A stretch of 64,000 nt of DNA, from positions 8,283,113 through 8,347,112 of the forward strand of contig CM041531.1 in assembly GCA_023238725.1 (NCBI GenBank), written 5' to 3'. A program made the position numbers and the translations under genes. This document shows, one piece after another, positions 1-13,125 of this stretch; within the stretch, counting starts at the first letter, position 1; every line of letters starts with the position of its first letter. The stretch is from Scortum barcoo (taxonomy: Eukaryota; Chordata; Actinopteri; Centrarchiformes; Terapontidae). The notes beneath the pieces are model-generated. The model ran no database searches, was not told the origin of the DNA, and worked only from the letters and a program-made list of their open reading frames with translations.

Positions 1-2217
1 GAGAGACACATCACTCTTCTTTTTAAAGGTTAGCCAGTGACAGCAGCGTACAGGTGTGCTTAAAATGTCAATGGTTTCTAATGAAAGGAGCAGAAATTCA
101 AATCAAAGCCATTAAGCCCATCAGCTCTTGGTTGGCTGAATCTGTTCGAGCCGCTGCAGTTCACGCTGCAGTTCACATGGCACAAGTCTGTGTTTGTGCT
201 TATTTCACAGGCAGGCGTGAGTGAGACTACCCCCGGTTCATTTGCTGAATATGGACAGTACCTGCGCTCCCAAGCCGCACATGTAAATTCAAGTGCAATT
301 CTCGAAAGAGAAAAGGCACCGGGGGGATATTAAGTTGAAGGAAGGTGTGATTTGTCAAAACTGGCATTTCAAACGAATTTGACAGCGGAAGATAATGCAG
401 CCTCCAGAGCCGGCTGCCCATCTTCTCCTCCTGTGTTTTGGACTCCATCTTGTGAAGGCAGAGGCTTCATCCCAGCAGGCGTGAGCTGCTTGGAGACGCT
501 AGGCTACCAAACCGAGTGGTGTAAACACGGGCTTCAAAACGAATACTCGATGCTGTGTGGATTTTGCCACGGTGCCCTGCTTTGAGTTATAGCCATTGAA
601 ATACGTTTAAAGAGGCCAACTGTGGAGGCACTTGAATTTTTTTTTCTGTTTTATGTGTAAATATTTAGAGATTTTGTGGGAACCCCTGTCGACACATTGA
701 AATTCAAAATACCATCCAGTAATTGTGACGGCGAGGAGTGAAGTGTGTTTTTCGAGACCGCTAAAAATGATGAGACGTACAATCCTCTGCCATTCACAGT
801 GTTGTACAGAACCCAATCAATTTTGCAAGCCCATGTTGACACCCTCTTGTCTTCTCTCCAGATGGGGCTGGTTTGTTTTATGCCACTGCCCTGAATGGAT
901 GGCTTTCTATCGCTCGTAATGAGCACCATTGAGATGAGGTGAAGTCACTTAAGGGGCTGTCTGGGCAACACATGCAGCCTTCCCAAGATGTATGACCGCA
1001 AGCTGCCTTCCTCCTGGCTCACCTCCCACCTCTCCCCTCCAGCCCCAGCTCTTGTGGTTAAGGGCCTTCTTCCTGCCAGAGGAGGTCGACTGTTGTTGTT
1101 AGAATTGCCATGGTCACTTACAGGGGCTCTCTCAATCAACAGGGACTGCGACTCCTTAAGCGGGGCTCGGGGATCACCGGAAAATACAAAACAAGAAGCA
1201 GCACCTAATCTTGCATGCTCCACGCTCTCCCAGTCCAGAAAAAATGCATTCAATTTGACCTGACAAATAGGGTAGAGGTTTCCTTAAGTATTTCATTTTG
1301 ATAGTAGGTGGCCAATTTTACTGGCATATTTTCTGTGCTTATCCTCCCATTTCCAGCCTGAGGAGGAACTTGTGGCCACATGGGTGTAGTGTAATGTTTT
1401 ATCCATGATGGATGATCATACGCATCCACCAGGGAGGTGGCCAGTGGACTACGCACAGTGTAACGAGTCTATGCTATGGCAGCTCTGCCCAGACTGACAA
1501 TGAAATGGAGAGTGCCATATTGCAATAATGGGAAAAGGGGAGAGGGAAAGGGAAAATAAGAGAGGGAAGGAGGAGAAATACACAGCACTCCAACGGGGAA
1601 GCAAAATACCGCAATCTGTTCTGGCAGAACAGATTGAAACGATTACAGTGAGAGGAATATTCAGTTTTAGGATTTTTTTCCCCCTCTCCCCTCCACCTCA
1701 TCTGTCATGGATTGTGTGAATGCTCTGACCAGAGTGTGAGAGGGGACACGACAGCCACTGCCAAATCACGTTCGCATGTTTATTTCCTCTTGGATCAGTC
1801 TTGGTTTCATGAACTAAATGTGTGAAGAAGACGATGACTGATGATGAAGATGAGCACAAAATAATCCGTCTCAAAGCAGCCATGAGATTTATTGTCTATC
1901 AGTCATCAAAATATTATTGTTTTTTCTGACGTCATCAGAAAACCAATCAAGCAAAGACAAGATGTGATCACCTGTTTTCTCGATTGTCACTTGACAACAA
2001 GCCATCTCCATGACAACTGAGCACCTCCATCTACGGAGGAAGGCCACCAGGTGTGGCTGTGTTGAGAAGTTTCTTTTAACTTCTGTTTCCAAGATCAAGA
2101 ATGAACCTTCGAAGTCACAATTGTATCATGCTCTGAATTATTTCTAAATCATAAAACCACACACACACACAAAAAAAAATTAAATCAGCAACTGAGAATT
2201 CAAGAGCAAACACACTT
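1..2217. other. Intergenic sequence, no gene seen
   Basis: Short opposing open frames only. The segments at about 350-560 and 980-1240 are less AT-rich and of mixed composition, as conserved non-coding elements often are, but I see no splice-bounded exon. Purine tract near 1528-1580. Confidence 0.5.
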
Positions 2218-2445
2218 TAGAGCTGCTTTTTTATTATTATTATTTTTTGGGAGTTTTACCCTTTATTATTCATAGGACAGCTGAAGAGTGACAGGAAAGG
2301 TAGAAGGAAGAGAGAGAGAGGGGACGACATGCAGCAATTGGCCCCAGGCGGGAATCGAACCCTGGGCCGCTGCAGCGAGACTCATGGCCTCATACATGGG
2401 CGCACGCTGGCTGAGCCACCTGCGCGCCCTAGAGCTGCTTTTTTA
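2218..2445 (-). mobile_element. tRNA-derived SINE with 16-base target-site duplication
   Basis: The insert 2234-2429 is flanked by identical 16-base copies of TAGAGCTGCTTTTTTA (2218-2233 and 2430-2445). On the minus strand it starts with a tRNA-like head: A-box-like TGGCTCAGCCAG (2418-2407) and a perfect RNA polymerase III B box GGTTCGATTCC (2361-2351). A CT-rich body follows, then an AATAAA-containing 3' part and a tail of A and AAT units. It has no coding capacity and would be mobilised by a LINE. The identical duplications suggest a fairly recent insertion. I do not assign a family name. Confidence 0.93.
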
Positions 2446-4495
2446 AGCAAACAATCAGAAAACATAAAGGCACATTTAGAGGACACCTTACCAACAAGAT
2501 GATAACTTTTCCAAAAATTAGCCAATAAGTGTTTAGCACTTTATTGGAAAGACAGTAACAAACAGTTTAATCAGTTTCTATCATGTGTGCCATGACAAAT
2601 TATGTTTAATATAAGAAAAAAACCTTATCAATTTTCTAAAGTTTTAAACTCTAGGAATTTAAAGAAAAACCTAATCCTGTGGCTGAGAGTGAGTGCTAAA
2701 ATATGGTATTATATGGTATAAACTAATTTTACGCTCCGTTGTTTAACATTTAATTAAATGTTGAGTTAATTAGTTAAAGTTGAGTTTAGTGTTATTGATA
2801 TACTTATATTTGTTTTGTCTTTTGTTTGTTTGTTTGTATCATTGTAGCATTGTTACTGAAACACCTTATAAAACATACTGAGTGCGACTTATAAGTAAGT
2901 GAAGAGTGAACAAACAAACATAAAGAGCAGAAATACTGTATATATGTAAACCATAACGTTGTCCTTCTTCAATATGTACCACCTGTGACAGTCACATAAA
3001 GGTAAAAAATGTCAAAGAAAATATTAATCACCTGATGAGTTGCTTTTTGAGTAATTGCCGTGGCTGCAGTGTTATATGTACGCATGTTGACCTTTGAGTG
3101 AAGGCAACAAGTGTACCCCCCCCAGAGTGGATGCTGAAAGGCATTCTGGGAAACATAGTTAAAGCAGGAGAGGTGGTTTGAGGTTGGGTGGATACGCTAA
3201 AAAAAGAAACTCCCAAACTGCACTGGACCTGAAAAACCAATGGTGATGTGATGTGGCTGAGATGCACCCATCTCTTATGACATGCTTTCTTCCAGAATTG
3301 CATAAAAGTGAAATTATTATTTTAACGGTTCCAGTGCTTATCAATGTGACACTTGGGCCAGACAGCCCCAGGCGCACCCAGCCATTTAGCTCTGCCATGG
3401 TAAGTTTGAAGCAGATACATCTGTAGAGAGGCATCTGTGTGTGATCCCCACCTAAGGGTGTCCGAAGGCATATTTTTCTTAAACTTAGGATAAGCCCTAC
3501 CATAATTTAGTCATATAAAAACACCAAAGCTAATGTTAAACCTGATTACTTTATCTTTTTTCCACCCTCATAGGGAGGAGCTTAAATACACATTTGATTT
3601 CACTATGAAGTGTCCTATGGCCAAATGATCCTGGCAATATATGTGTTGCCCATTTAAGATATAAAGAAAAAAAATTATTGCAGAAATGGCAGCAAAAGCT
3701 ATTAGTCCATGTCACAGGAGCAGACAAACATCTGTATGATCAGAGAAGCTCACTTGCTTGAACCAAACATGCCACAGCAACATGTCAGGCAGAAAAATGA
3801 CGCATTAACTCCCCTAGGCCCATTACAATGCATTACACTGGTGTGCCTGTCTCCTCTCCAATAGTTATTTATTCCTGCCCTGTAATTAGACCTGCCTGCA
3901 AAAAAAGAAGTCGATTTGTTTACCCCGATGTTTCTTTCTCATTATGTCTGGAATACATCCCCCAGAGAATTACTCTGCATGTAGCCTTACGGAGCACAGA
4001 GGTAGCCAGGGTTGTTTTCGGCAATGATGGATAGTTCTTCCTTTGTTCTGCTCTGGAAAAAAAATAGGTTTTTCCCATTTAGGTATCGGTCGTGAAAATA
4101 AGGCATGGTCATTTGCATGTACTTTAAGTGTACTGCCTGTATCTGAATGGCGGACAAGGGTTAGGTTTACATAATGGATGTAATTACTCTGTGTACCGTT
4201 CTGTGGTCACAAGCTTTCTTTCGAGGCTGTTGTAGAGACTGACATGACTGACAGCATGTCATGTCTGTCATATCAAACATAATGTTTTTGTACTCCATAT
4301 TTGCTGGAACAGATATATCCTGTAGTTGAAACTAGCAAGTTGTATTTAAGATTATTATATCATGTACTGTTGCTTTAAAGAACACATCTTTACATAACTT
4401 TGTAGAGGTTTTGTAATCATGAGTTCATTATTTAACAAGACAAAGAGTCCAGAACTGTGAAACTTTATTTAGCCACAGCGGTACACTGAGTACCT
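2446..4495. other. Intergenic sequence, no gene seen
   Basis: AT-rich, with no exon evidence. The open frame at 3159-3503 (minus) has no recognisable homology. Confidence 0.5.
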
Positions 4496-4690
4496 ATTGT
4501 CATTGATTTATTTACTATTCTAGCCTATTAATATTTGCTAATTAGCACCAAACACAAAGCTGAAGATGATGGACATGTCATCAGCTTTGCAAATGTTGTA
4601 TCATAAATCAAAGTATTGGACAAACTATGACAGTGATTTTTGATGATGGCACTGGATGAAAAGTTGAGATGTGATTCATCCAGGATTACT
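4496..4690 (-). repeat. Dispersed fish repeat, copy 1 of 3
   Basis: On the minus strand it contains TTGTCCAATACTTTGATTTA, then CAGCTTTGTGTTTGGTGCTA and ATTAGCAAATATTAATAG, matching the order of blocks in the 24.2 kb copy (CTCCAATACTTTTGTTTGTG; GGCTAATAAGCTAATGTTAG). Non-coding and partial. I recognise it as a repeat common in perch-like fish but give no family name. Confidence 0.65.
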
Positions 4691-6544
4691 GAGGATTTTA
4701 TCTTCAGATTACTAAATGTAGATCATCCTTGTTATCCAGGGGTCATGTTATGTCTGCAAAACAAAATTAGGTGGCCAGCATTTGGGGTTAACAGGGCTAA
4801 ATAACAGAACAGTTATTCAAACTGTACTTCCGGGGATGATGAGCATAAAAGGGTCAAATCATAGGTAGACAGAGAAATCAATAAGGATAATGAATAAGTC
4901 AGGCTGTGTTAAGCTTCCTCCTGTCATGGCATTAGACAGATAGTACACACTGCATATATCCCAATATACAATATATTTTCTGTCTCTATAAATTATTTTC
5001 ACACTTTGATGGTTTTGACTAATGTGTGTCTTTAAAAAAAGCCCCAAAATCTATAAACAGACTCAACCCTCAGACAAAGAAACAAAGAAAAAAATGAGCA
5101 TCCACTTTTAGCTTTTTTATATTTTCTCTGCTGAAGCACTCTAGCTTTGCTTCAGCGTCACATTCAATAACAATAAAAGTGATACGCAGATCACCAACTG
5201 TCTGGCACGGGCAGGCCTTGCTTGAAATCACACATCTCCGAGCGGTGTTGCTCGCAGCTTGTCTCAGCAGGCTCCTTGTTAACAGGATAGCGCCTCCAAA
5301 TCTGCTCCTGTAACACCTCCCAGCACGGGTCATTACTGCGGAGATCACTGCTGATGCCCAATCAGAACATAACACGAAAGTATTTTCCTCCAATCAACCG
5401 GCAACGCGCCGAGGGACGGATACTCATATGCAGGCATCATAACAATAACCTTAAATAACATGCAGACGGGCTGCGAGGGAAGTAGGAGGTGGTGGTGTGT
5501 CGCTAAGGCAAGCATCATTATCACATGGACTGCAGATGAATAGATTTGGTGTGATACTATGAACACACCCGAATCCATGTGTGACTGTGCAATTACAGCA
5601 CATTTACTGCACCAGCTGCTGTATAAATCGTGGAGTTTGTGCAGTGTGGTGTGACAAACTCTCTCAGGAGATTGAGCGGTTGCTGACTTTGAAGGTGAAA
5701 TATATTCGCACTTGAAGTTGTGTTAAGAGAATATTAAGTCACTGGTACAATTGGACGACGCAAGAATGCCAAATGAAATCTCATCAGCCCTTTAAATTCA
5801 GCAGGATAAATGAATCCCCCAAACAAGCCGTGCAAAAATGTATGCAAGTAAATAATATTAATGCAGAATTCAGTCGAATACTGCTACGGTGTTCGAGGAA
5901 GGCAGAGAGGGGGATTTGTGGATGTGTGGACGAACTAAGCAGTGAGTAGCTCTGGGTATGAATGAGTGAAGGAGAACAGGATCAGACGAGGAAATAAGGC
6001 CGGTCGACTTTAGCTGGATAAATGTAGACTAAATGAGGAAAAAAAAAAAGTCTCAATTGGTTGTCAATCATTTTATAAAGAAACAAGATCCAGGGAGGGA
6101 GATTTCTCCAGAGAGGAGATTGTAGTCGTAGTCATGAATAGCATCTGTAATGCTGAACCAATGTGGCTGTGCTTGGCCGTCCTGCTTTTTGAATGGTTTG
6201 ATGCAGGAATTTAGTACATGTGTTCGCGTGATTCTGTTTAATCCATTACAAAACTACAGTAATTACAATAACCTCCAAAAATCAGGGAGTCTTTATGGCA
6301 GTAAAAAGCTAACACAGTGGTGGAAAGTGACAAATTAATGTCCATATGAAGTACAGTTTGGGGGTACTAGTGCTTGCAAATTTATACTTCTACAACATTA
6401 CGTTAGCTGTAGTAACATATTGTCTCATAAAATACAAAGCATTATCAAAGATTTAACTACCAACGACGTGTAAAGTCACTAAAATCAGCTCCACTCTGAC
6501 TGATAACAACATTAAATGTTGATTATACATTAGCCATTAAGAAG
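4691..6544. other. Intergenic sequence, no gene seen
   Basis: No exon or repeat I can support. The minus open frames at 5070-5393 and 5345-5578 lack coding character. Confidence 0.5.
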
Positions 6545-6768
6545 CCTCCCCTGGGTCTGCATGGGTTTCCTTCAAGTGCTCTTCTCTTCGTTCCTCCCAC
6601 AGTTCAAAGACATGCAGGCTGGGGTAATTGGAGACTCTTAAATCGCCCATAGGTGTAATATATGTGTCATCCCTCTGATGGACTGGTAACCTGTCTGACC
6701 ATATCCTGATCTCTGTGTTGAAAACGTTGGAAGCCCCCTGAAACACAGAGTGGATGGATGGATGGATT
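6545..6768 (+). repeat. Dispersed repeat with (TGGA)n tail, left arm of inverted pair
   Basis: Contains TTCCTCCCACAGTTCAAAGA, CATGCAGG, GGTAATTGGAGACTCTTAAA and a TGGA-repeat tail (6751-6768). This layout is typical of 3' ends of fish non-LTR retrotransposons. The middle is shortened relative to the right arm. Confidence 0.75.
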
Positions 6769-6774
6769 AACATA

Positions 6775-7030
6775 TCCATCCATTCATCCATCCATTATCT
6801 ACACTGCTTATCCTCCCATAGGGCCGCAGGGTTGCTGGGGCCCCCAGCTGACATTTGGGGAGGGGCGGGGTACACATTGGAGACAGTCAATCACAAGACC
6901 GACATATAGGGACAGACTCACACTCACACCCACGGGCAATTTAAAGTCACCAATTAAGCTGCATGTCTTTGGATTGCGGGGAGGAAGACGGAGAATCTGG
7001 AGAAAACACACAGGTTCAGAGAGAACATGC
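6775..7030 (-). repeat. Same repeat family, right arm of inverted pair
   Basis: Read on the minus strand it has TTCCTCCCCGCAATCCAAAG, ACATGCAGCTTAATTGGTGA, TTTAAATTGCCCGTGGGTGT, then ACCCCGCCCCTCCCCAAATG and GGATAAGCAGTGTAGATAAT with a TGGA-repeat tail. It corresponds block by block to the left arm in opposite orientation. Only about six bases separate the two tails. Confidence 0.8.
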
Positions 7031-9757
7031 AAAATGCAAAATCATAATCCAACTGAGTAAAGCTGAGTTTAATAGTTAATTATTGAAAATAGGAAAACAG
7101 CACTTGACTAAATTATCAAAGGTCTGTTTAGTAGATGTTCTTGGGCTTTCAATCATAAAACATGACTTTCCCACCTGCCAGGGGATTGTAGAAGTTCAAT
7201 TTTCTTCTGAGCACCAAGCAATGAAATAAACAGCTCCTAAACGGACCTTGTGGAGAGATTTTTTAGTCAACGCAATCCAATATTTGTATGTTAATTACTT
7301 TTTGCACACCTTTTCTTTATACTGGAGTATTTTGTGTTATTTCTGCTTTTACTTAACGTGAAAGATCTGAATACTTCTTCCACCACTGAGCTGCTCTTTG
7401 TTCTGTTTCCACAATGACATGAGTTGGAAGTCATTATGTGCCTGCGATGACAGGAAATCAACCCCGACTGTTCTCTGAACTCACAGAGCGCCTTACAGAA
7501 ACTCTCTCTTGACACTGCCACTACACTGGGGAGTTTGCTGCAGTAGCCTCTCTTTCACGGCTGACATTTTGTGTGACACTTGCGGCACCGCTGCCAATTA
7601 AGCCATTCATAACCCCAAGACAGTGTACTTGGCTTATAAAAGCTGGGTGTCGTACTCCTTTGCTGGAGAATGCATTCCTCTGATGTATTGAGGTCTTTTA
7701 GGAGCATTACTATTCCTTCTGTTCTGTATTAGTGTGATCAGAACAAACGATCCATCTTTTGACAAAAAAAAAAAATCCCTCCACCAGTTTAAGGAGAGCT
7801 GTTATCAAAAGCATATGTATTTTTAAGATCGATTTTGCTTATTCATGATCTGGAAATGTTCAATCATTGAAGTGACTCTCAGTGAGAGTCATAGACACAA
7901 GTCACCGTGAGAGAGAGGAGAGCAGCTCAGTTCAGACATTAATGTGAAGCACAAAGAGAATATTTCAGCACGCCAGTCTGATCTTTAAAATGTCGGTGAC
8001 TGCCGCCTCCAAAATGTATGATGGTGTTAAATCTGTCAGTGGCGAAAAAAGCAGTGACAGCCACCACCATACGGTACAGTTAAAGGTTGGATGGAGGGAG
8101 GGAAAGTGACAGTTTAGTTCTTGCATTTGAAGTGACATTTCTGCAATTAATCTTTCATATACGGTGTATATATATAATATACAGCACACAGCATACACTT
8201 CAAAATCACTTAAATGGCATATTGTAATTTATTTTGCAGTGAGCGCAGGAGGGTGATGCATAAATATGAATGAAATGAAAAATGTCATGTAATTCCTGCA
8301 TTAATACACTTTTTCTGCATTTATAAATAAAGGAGGTCTGGCAATTAGCATTTGGCTATGTGAGCTTTCAAAGCATCACAAGAGAGCTAACAGAGCTCCA
8401 AAGTGTCTGAACAGTTTGTGCCAAAACTGATGGTGTGCCGTTTAAAAACTGCAAAATATTTAATACGCTGAGGGGAAGCTGGAAAATCATTACCATGTGC
8501 CAAATGCAAACCGAACTGATTAAAGGGAGCAGGGTTGCAACAGTATTTAATTTTGTACGTGCTTGATTTTAACTTATTTCAGTGGCAGAGCTTGTGAGTA
8601 AACTGGATAGAAACAAAAGTCAGGGGCTGCAAAACTTCCTGATACTTTACAGTAAAATTTCATGATAATTTCATTTCATGTAAACAGGATAATTAAGTTA
8701 AGTTTCATCAGAATCATTACTTTTTTTTAAATTAAAAATAGCTACTGCCTCCATCTGTGTGGAGTGTGGTGAAATTAAATATGATGCACCAACTTCTATT
8801 AAATAATCAATTAAATAAAATTTTGTTTCAGTCCTGTTGTTAATTCCATACTTTATGTACTTTAGTAAAAAAAGTGAGACCATCTGCTTCACAACCTTTG
8901 AACAGCATAAGTACAGTGCAGAAGATATTTTAACGTGTCTTATTAGGAAAAGCACAGGTGTGAATAATAAAACATAATGACAGCTGTACTCAGTTTAGCT
9001 GCTTCAGTTTCAGGGTCCTAGCACTGTGCCTGCTGTGCTCAGTGCCACACTGTCATGGTTTATTGAGAAACTTGATTAGAACAAAGACAACCTTAATGGT
9101 ATTAGAATTAGTATTTTACTATGACAAGTCAATATCTTCTGTAAAAAAAAATGGCATGGGAAGGAATAACCTTAATGAGCCAGAATAAAATCATATATAT
9201 TTAATTTGTTTGGTTACACAAAATGGCCAAATATTAAGATATGTCATGATATTGTACTTGCTGCTAATAAAGACTAACCTGTCACAGCGCTGCGAGTGGG
9301 TGGTGTGAATCTGGGTGACATAATGGAGGCCACTGGAGCTGCACTTCAGGTTCCCATTGAACAGGTGGAAAAGCCTCCCTCCGGGCATCCAAAGAGTGGA
9401 CAGCCACAATGATCGGAGGAAGCCCCAGTTGGCACGGCCCCATCCCTCAGTCCCCGAAACCAGACGATGTGCCAGGGAGATGGCATGTTGCATGCCAGGG
9501 CACGGAGCCATGCCTCTGACAGCTATGCCAGGTGGGATGGGGAGGGGAGGGTGTGTGTGGGGGAGGGGCCCGGGCTCCTTAGAGAGGCAGCGGTGTGAGT
9601 CTGTACCATTACAGGTTACAATTGTATAGGAGACAATCACACAACAGACGCACGGGCAACTCGAACACACAAACCAGCAGTGATCACTGGAACAAAGCCC
9701 TCTGTGAAAATGGTGCTCACAGAACAGATAGCTGGTTCCCATGAAACATGAAACACA
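7031..9757. other. Intergenic sequence, no gene seen
   Basis: AT-rich to about 9250. The segment 9290-9620 is GC-rich and lies in a 202-codon minus open frame, but that frame runs into the CA repeat, is dominated by Cys/Val from it, and has no homology I recognise. Confidence 0.5.
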
Positions 9758-9782
9758 ACACACACACACACACACACACACA
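9758..9782. repeat. (CA)n microsatellite
   Basis: About 12 uninterrupted CA units. Confidence 0.9.
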
Positions 9783-12700
9783 GGTCTATGTGAAAACAAG
9801 CATCATGTCATTCAAAGAGAGAGAGCCTGTAGCATCATCATCTCATCATGCAGAAAACAACACCACTTCCTCTTCAGGTCACTTTTGTGTCAAACAAGTG
9901 CTCAGTCATCATAATTAATAATCTCCAAACTTAAAGACGCAGCGTCATCGAGCACTTTGCAGCCGAAAACGTCGTATGGCACAGACGAGCAACCCATCAT
10001 GACTCCCATTCATCAATCAGTCTGCATTACTGTAGGCTCAGCACTCATCAGCATGCTTCAGGATGATGAATCATTATGAGTATTGAGAGAAAAAAAGAAA
10101 GGTCATGCTCAGAGCCAAATGAAGTCGCAGAAGCCTCGCCCTGTTCTGACGATCAGCGGCCATCAATCACGGGCCCGAGCTATTTAGTGATCACAAATCT
10201 GTCGCCTGTGTCGACCTCAATCATTTTTTAAGTATGACTGCAAATTGGTTTATTTAAGAGGGATTCGGGCCCACTGATGCAATCATATGCTAATTAAGGG
10301 TATTGTCCAGTGCATGATAGTGGTATGGTGCCCCCTGTTGACACATCATGTCTGCACCAATGGCTTTGTTGCCATAGTGATTTATTCAATTGAAAATATT
10401 TGACCCTGCCCTACTTTGCTTTGATTAATATGCAAAGTGGCACAGTCACAGATTTCCTTCTGGATTTTTATATAGAATGATTATAAAAATTATGTTTACA
10501 TTACACTTTACAGAAAAAGGATCCAAAAAAAGGATAAAATAATACAATAATCAATTAAACAGTCACATCAGTTAAGACAAAGCCATAAGATCAAAATGAC
10601 TGTTGAAGACAGACTAAGCTGAGGCCCCTGGACAAGGACAAGTTATATTATATTGAACGGGGATATCTGCTTACCAGGACAATCAGGTTTTCCAACATTT
10701 TTTGAAGTGCTTTTGCATACTTGAGTTGTTAGTGGCGATGTGAGGTTCACAAGTAGGCTCTGCCATACGATTAAAGAATATAAAAACCAGTGAAGGGCAT
10801 CAGGGATTGATGTGATGGTGATAAATGTACGGATCTGTAGATCTGTGAATGAGAGACAGACCTAATCTTGGTTAAATGTCTCAGTTGAGTGACTAGACTG
10901 CACCTCTGCAGCAGACACCTCAGAGTCAAAAGCTATGTATGAGCCTCTTGTCTGACATTATTAGATAAGACACCCAGACTAGATGACAGAATAATGAATG
11001 AACTCCAATTTGGAGTCATTTAAAATCAAAAAATTCTGACATTTATAGGAAATTTATGAAAAGTACTGTATGTTGAATATTTAAAAGGAGAATAAATGGC
11101 AACACAAATGTAAATGCAGGCAGTATGGAAGGAGTTTAGACATTATTGTGCATTGAAGGTACGCTTTATAACATATATGGTTTGAATATATTCTCTTTTT
11201 GTATAGGATGCAGTTTAACCTTGAATGCTATTATTCTGATTTACAGAAAACAATAGTGGCAATTTTCAACAGACAGCACTGGTTTATCTGCATTTACTCT
11301 GCTTACGACTGACTGCTTTCTTCCACTGTGGCCAGATTACATTGTGGAGAAGCAATTAACATATGGATTACTAGAAAAGCTTTTGAGATGCATGCTTCTC
11401 AGGAACAGAAAAACAGAAAAAAAAACCTTCTGGACGTTTGTGTGCTGTCTTCTCTGGCATGAAATATGTGGTGTGACGACAACATGGGTGGAGGGAAGTT
11501 GACATGATTTACATGCCCGTATTTCAAAGAATGTTTTCCCACTTTGGTGGATTAAAGGGGATACTTTTAAAAATAGAAGCGCTGCGATGCTTCTTTAATC
11601 TATGTGTGAACATCATAGTGGCCATCAGCGTTAATCCCACCGTAACAATACACGTGCCTTGAGCTAAAACCCAACAGCCATCAGTGGTGTCATCCAACAG
11701 CAGAGAGACGCTCAGAGTACAGAGGGAGATAAAATGAGAGAGAGCCGGAGCTGAGCCAGAAGAGCTGTTCATCTTAGAGACAGGAGTGGAAGGGGAAATG
11801 TGCTCCTCTCCACTACAGACAGCCACGGTGATGAATGGGACTCTGTGAGACCAGTTAAATATCTTGTCGTCATGTGAATGGAGGGTGTGCAGCCTGTGTG
11901 CCAGTTTCATATGATAGTAGTCTGCAGATGAGTTAATGATTATGTGTCGGGGCTTATAAATGATATGGTATTAGAATATTACAGCTCAGTCTGGGGAGCG
12001 TCTTGTGTCTGAACAGGTTCGGCCACACTCTTGGTTTCAACTTTTAGAAAATGTGTTTTAGTAAAATGATAAAATTCTATGTTATTAAAATGATTACAAC
12101 AGTGTTAACCCATGTCCTCATATTTAGTCATTGATTTTTAGGCGCATATCTGCTCAGTCACATTATGTGCAGACATTAGCGTACTGTATCACAATTTTAT
12201 ACAACATACAGTATGTACTGCAGTGCTAATTGTCACAGCATAAAGTTTTTACATTAATTATACAAGACAATAATGTACTTTTGTGTTTTGCACTGGCGGT
12301 AAATGTTGCAATATATGTGCTGATGGACAATGTAATCTTGTAAAGAGAATGCAAAATGACGCTTAAAACCATCCATAATTAGTTTTGTTGTTTTAATGTC
12401 TTTTATTGTTGTGCATTGCATTGTGGGACAACAGTGGCCATCAACAGCACAATGAAATTTGCAGTGTTTTTTACATTACTCACAGTAACTCTTTTTGTTT
12501 TAACTTGATTTTGTTTATTTCATTTTTGTATCACAGGCTTCTCAACTGTGAACATACATGATGAAACCTAAAACCTGCATGTAACTACAGTCGGCCGTGT
12601 GAGGGTTAAAAGTCACACATTAAATTAATATTAACTTACCCATGATGAAATCACATTAGACAATACTGCTTATTTGCTTTTTCAGGCACCCTCATATCAT

Positions 12701-13080
12701 TTTTTACACCGAGTCATCCATACTGAAGCTTGTGGAAAAATCCTAGTCATAATTTCCAAGTCAGAACTGATGTTGACATAAAGGTATTTAAAAGTCAGAC
12801 ACTGTTCTAGTTACAAAAACTCCCACAGGACACACAGACAGTATTACCCCTCCTTGTCTGACTCCTCAGCCATCAGCTTCGTTTGAATCCATCTCACTCC
12901 TCTTTCTAGACTGACCCCATATTTCCCTTTCACACTTTTCTTGTCTTAAGACTCCCCTCCTCGTGTGGTTTTCCTCTCAGATTCTTTCCTCTGAGGTCTG
13001 CTGACCCCAGCTCCCACTGTCCTCCCTCTTTCTGCACAGAACTACTTCCCCCTCCAGGTCACACACCTACCTCTCATTAT
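9783..13080. other. Intergenic sequence with candidate non-coding elements
   Basis: No exon found. Segment 10141-10345 has mixed composition, an ATGCTAATTA octamer/homeodomain-like motif (10287-10296) and a CTCF-like GCCCCCTGTTG core (10330-10340). The segment near 11880-12000 is similar in texture. Conservation cannot be judged here. Confidence 0.4.
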
Positions 13081-13125
13081 CATCTACACCATTATCATCA
13101 TCAACATCATCATCATCATCATCAC
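13081..13125. repeat. (CAT)n microsatellite, imperfect
   Basis: CAT/ATC units with interruptions; the cleanest run is about 13106-13124. Confidence 0.85.

Noticed and set aside
2351..2418. A and B boxes read as a real tRNA gene
   Set aside because: The segment lies in a longer insert with target duplications and an A-rich tail, and the tRNA fold is not intact; a SINE explains it better.
9191..9799. 202-codon open frame on the minus strand
   Set aside because: Part of it is the translation of a CA microsatellite (Cys-Val runs). The rest has no recognisable domain, and a shorter opposing frame overlaps it.
11524..11910. 128-codon minus frame
   Set aside because: No recognised domain, and no clear splice sites or promoter.
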